A stretch of 8,074 nucleotides of DNA, from contig CANHAW010000081.1 in assembly GCA_947458675.1 (NCBI GenBank), positions 1 through 8,074 on the forward strand, in the 5' to 3' direction. The translations under genes were made by a program, and so were the position numbers. The notes beneath the pieces were generated by a model that searched no databases, had not been told where the DNA came from, and saw only the letters and a program-made list of their open reading frames with translations. Origin of the DNA: Beijerinckiaceae bacterium. GTDB lineage: Bacteria > Pseudomonadota > Alphaproteobacteria > Rhizobiales > Beijerinckiaceae. This document shows, piece by piece, positions 6,338-8,074 of the stretch (the stretch's first letter is position 1; every line of letters starts with the position of its first letter).

Positions 6338-6796
6338 TTACGACGGGCGGCCCTGTACCACGGCTGCCACTTGCTGCAATCCTGCAACAAATTGCTCTTT
6401 CGTTTGCGTGACCAGCTCGATGCGATTGTCGACATCGAGGCGGGGTACTTTTGTCGGGTCGAAATCGCTGAGGCGATTTTCTTCCTTCCAGGCTTTGTAA
6501 TCTTCAATCGACATGGGTGCTGTGGGGGAGCGACCGCCGAGGCTGTGCAGCGGGCCCCACCGCTCAAGCCCGGCTTTGTAGGCCTGCGCCTGTTCTTCGG
6601 TCTCGAAATGATTGATGCCGACCAGCGGATAATCCGGCGTATTCTGGATGGTCAGCACGGCCCACAGGCAGGGCTCGGGCTTTTGATCGTAGAAGACCGC
6701 TGTCTGATGGTTTTCTTGCGCATCCTTGACGAGCCTTGCCGGATAGACGGCGAGAAGGAACATGCGATCGTCGTTATATTCAGCGGTCTCGCTCAT
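6338..6796 (-). CDS. Hypothetical protein, 152 residues, cytoplasmic
   Basis: I do not recognise this protein. It has no signal peptide or membrane segment, is acidic overall and has a single cysteine (Cys43). Visible parts are a mixed N-terminal half rich in aromatic and aliphatic residues (MFLLAVYPA, PCLWAVLTIQN, PDYPLVGINHF at about 12-64). Then come a helix (FETEEQAQAYKAGLERWGP, 64-82), a linker with GGRSPTAP, a second charged helix (SIEDYKAWKEENRLSD, 96-111) and a C-terminal segment ending in an amphipathic helix (KEQFVAGLQQVAAVV). It begins 30 bases after the stop of the RAM-domain gene, with only a weak AGAAAG ribosome site, so it is probably the last gene of that operon. It converges on brnA with a 44-base gap that contains no obvious terminator. 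Coding character is well supported by composition and length. Confidence 0.8.
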   Translation of the reverse strand: MSETAEYNDDRMFLLAVYPARLVKDAQENHQTAVFYDQKPEPCLWAVLTIQNTPDYPLVGINHFETEEQAQAYKAGLERWGPLHSLGGRSPTAPMSIEDYKAWKEENRLSDFDPTKVPRLDVDNRIELVTQTKEQFVAGLQQVAAVVQGRPS

Positions 6797-6826
6797 GAAT
6801 TTTCTTTCTGCAGGTTTTGGGGCTTT

Positions 6827-7063
6827 TCAGAAAGCCTTGAAGGTGAGGATGGTGCGCGTATCGACAATGCCGGGGATCGTTTGCACTTTCTCGCCGACGA
6901 AATGGCCGATATCGATGTTTTTCTCGACATAGAATTTCGCGAGAATGTCGTAATTGCCGGCGATGGAATAAATTTCCGAGGCGATCTCGGCTTCGGCCAA
7001 TGCGCTGGCGACTTCATAAGTGCGGCCCAGCGCGCATTTGATTTCAACGAAGAATGTCTGCAT
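6827..7063 (-). CDS. Stand-alone Lrp/AsnC ligand-binding (RAM) domain protein
   Basis: A 78-residue protein corresponding only to the C-terminal effector-binding domain of Lrp/AsnC regulators, without the helix-turn-helix half. The pattern is clear: strand TFFVEIKCALGR, helix TYEVASALAEAE, strand EIYSIAGNYDILAKFYVE containing the family's GxYD (37-40), helix IDIGHFVGEKVQTIPGI, and last strand DTRTILTFKAF. Such domains assemble into rings and bind amino acids or other small molecules. Without a DNA-binding part it may act as a small-molecule sensor or modulate a full-length Lrp by forming hetero-oligomers; this is inference. The ATG at 7063 has GGGAGG 9 bases upstream, embedded in the last codons of the preceding gene, whose stop is 5 bases away. 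Tight spacing points to one transcript with that gene. Confidence 0.88.
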   Translation of the reverse strand: MQTFFVEIKCALGRTYEVASALAEAEIASEIYSIAGNYDILAKFYVEKNIDIGHFVGEKVQTIPGIVDTRTILTFKAF

Positions 7064-7068
7064 GGCGT

Positions 7069-8055
7069 CTAGCCTCCCGATCCGGTCGCCATAATCTCGA
7101 CCTCGTGGTCGCCATTGGCGGGAACCTTGAATGTCGTTTGATGCGTCCGGCCGTCGCGCCGTGCAATCACCGTATATTCGCCTTCCGCCAGAACGAGGCG
7201 CGGGAAAGCACCGATCATTTCGCGAATGACGTCGCCGCCCGGCGTCAGCACGGTGAAAGATGTATTGGCCAGCGCCTCGCCTTGCGGATTGTTGACGAGT
7301 TTCAGCGTGATGTTTGAGGCGCGATGGCGCACCATTGCATCGGTTACTTTGCCGGCTTCGATGCGCACTTCGGCATTGATGACGGAATTGGTTGCATTGG
7401 CGGGCAGGCCGGCGATGGCCGGCGTGGAGGCCGGCACATTTGCATCCAGATAGGTCGAGACGATCCGGTAATTGCCTTCGGGCAGGCGGATTGTCTCGCC
7501 GGGTTTGACATTGGCGGCGACGAGTTTCTCCGGCTGACCTGTGCGCTCGGGCACATAGAGATCGAGTTTCAGCCGCGCGACAGGGATTGGCGCATCGCCG
7601 AGCATGCCTGCAATCTGCAGCGCGCCAGCATTGAGCGGAATGCGCTCATTGACATTATTGCTGCTGATAACAACGCGGCGCGTGACGGCGGCCAGCCCAT
7701 AGGCGGCATGGACGATATAATCGCCGTCGGGCAGGGTCAGCGCGGGAGCCAGATCGCTCGATTCCGCCACCAGCTGATGCACGCCATTGGCATCCGGTCT
7801 CTCGCGGAAAATCCGCCACCGCACGCCACTCACAACGCTCTGCGAATTGCCGCCGAAAGTCGCCGAGAGGAAGAGCCGGCCGGTGCCGGAAGCGGGTGTG
7901 CCTGAAAAGGGTTGCAGCCGGCCCGGCGTTCCCTGCGGTTGGGGTGCGAGCGGGGAGGGCGTCGTGCCTTGGCCGGGATTGGTTTGGGCAATGGCCGTCG
8001 CGCTCGCGGCAAGCGCGAGACATGCGATGGCAAAGGGGCGGACGATCCACTTCAT
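7069..8055 (-). CDS. Exported hypothetical protein with three repeated beta-type motifs
   Basis: A 328-residue protein with a clear Sec signal peptide: positive start MKWIVRP, hydrophobic core AIACLALAASAT, and an AIA site before Gln24. A Pro/Gly/Gln-rich linker follows (25-60). The rest looks all-beta and contains three related motifs: LTLPDGDYIVHAAY (106-119), IRLPEGNYRIVSTY (189-202) and LVLAEGEYTVIARR (287-300). They are spaced 83 and 98 residues apart. Each resembles the turn and strand of a carboxypeptidase-regulatory or transthyretin-like beta-sandwich, so three such domains in tandem are likely. No catalytic motif or lipobox is seen; a secreted or periplasmic structural or binding role is possible but unproven. 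The ATG at 8055 lacks a strong ribosome site, and the start is chosen because it gives a good signal peptide. It leads the operon that continues with the RAM-domain gene. Confidence 0.82.
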   Translation of the reverse strand: MKWIVRPFAIACLALAASATAIAQTNPGQGTTPSPLAPQPQGTPGRLQPFSGTPASGTGRLFLSATFGGNSQSVVSGVRWRIFRERPDANGVHQLVAESSDLAPALTLPDGDYIVHAAYGLAAVTRRVVISSNNVNERIPLNAGALQIAGMLGDAPIPVARLKLDLYVPERTGQPEKLVAANVKPGETIRLPEGNYRIVSTYLDANVPASTPAIAGLPANATNSVINAEVRIEAGKVTDAMVRHRASNITLKLVNNPQGEALANTSFTVLTPGGDVIREMIGAFPRLVLAEGEYTVIARRDGRTHQTTFKVPANGDHEVEIMATGSGG

Positions 8056-8074
8056 GGCAGGCCAGTTCTGCCCC

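Noticed and set aside
6371..7072. 233-codon plus-strand open frame across the RAM and 152-residue genes
   Set aside because: It covers two minus-strand genes, one with a recognised domain, and the intergenic gap; its product shows no domain and there is no ribosome site.
1..8074. CRISPR array, tRNA or rRNA gene, insertion sequence, prophage genes
   Set aside because: No regularly spaced repeats, no cloverleaf or rRNA-like sequence and no transposase or integrase coding sequence were seen on either strand.

Overview
The window looks like chromosomal DNA from an alphaproteobacterium, most likely Hyphomicrobiales (Rhizobiales). The reasons are moderately high GC with strong GC3 bias, the gene neighbourhood hisI / folE / Fe-S scaffold / yidD / thrS, and an intergenic palindrome whose core (CATTGCG...GCGAAGC.ATCC) resembles repeats common in Bradyrhizobium- and Methylocystis-like genomes. 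The genus assignment is inference from pattern memory; no search was run.

Layout. Bases 1-919 (minus strand): the N-terminal 140 codons of a patatin-like phospholipase, cut by the window edge, downstream of hisI (phosphoribosyl-AMP cyclohydrolase). Bases 1049-1843 (plus): an exported UlaG-like metallo-beta-lactamase-fold protein, oriented against both neighbours. Bases 1911-2543 (minus): folE, GTP cyclohydrolase I; the two converge on a shared hairpin terminator. From a divergent control region (2544-2728) a plus-strand run begins: an IscU/NifU-N-type Fe-S scaffold protein, yidD overlapping it by 4 bases, then thrS with its own leader and a strong intrinsic terminator. After the terminator comes a REP-like imperfect palindrome, then a type II toxin-antitoxin pair of the BrnT/BrnA type. 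Bases 8055-6338 (minus): a probable three-gene operon encoding an exported protein with three repeated beta-type motifs, a stand-alone Lrp/AsnC ligand-binding (RAM) domain, and an unrecognised 152-residue cytoplasmic protein.

How it works together. The left and middle parts are core metabolism and housekeeping: histidine synthesis, folate/pterin or queuosine precursor synthesis, Fe-S handling, membrane protein insertion and threonyl-tRNA charging. The accessory elements are the brnTA pair next to the REP-like repeat and the inverted MBL gene between folE and hisI. I see no CRISPR array, transposase, rRNA or tRNA gene, and no clearly new multi-gene defence system. The most open parts are the uncharacterised three-gene minus-strand operon, the atypical metal-binding motif of the MBL protein, and a small hairpin in the thrS leader that could be an autoregulatory site.
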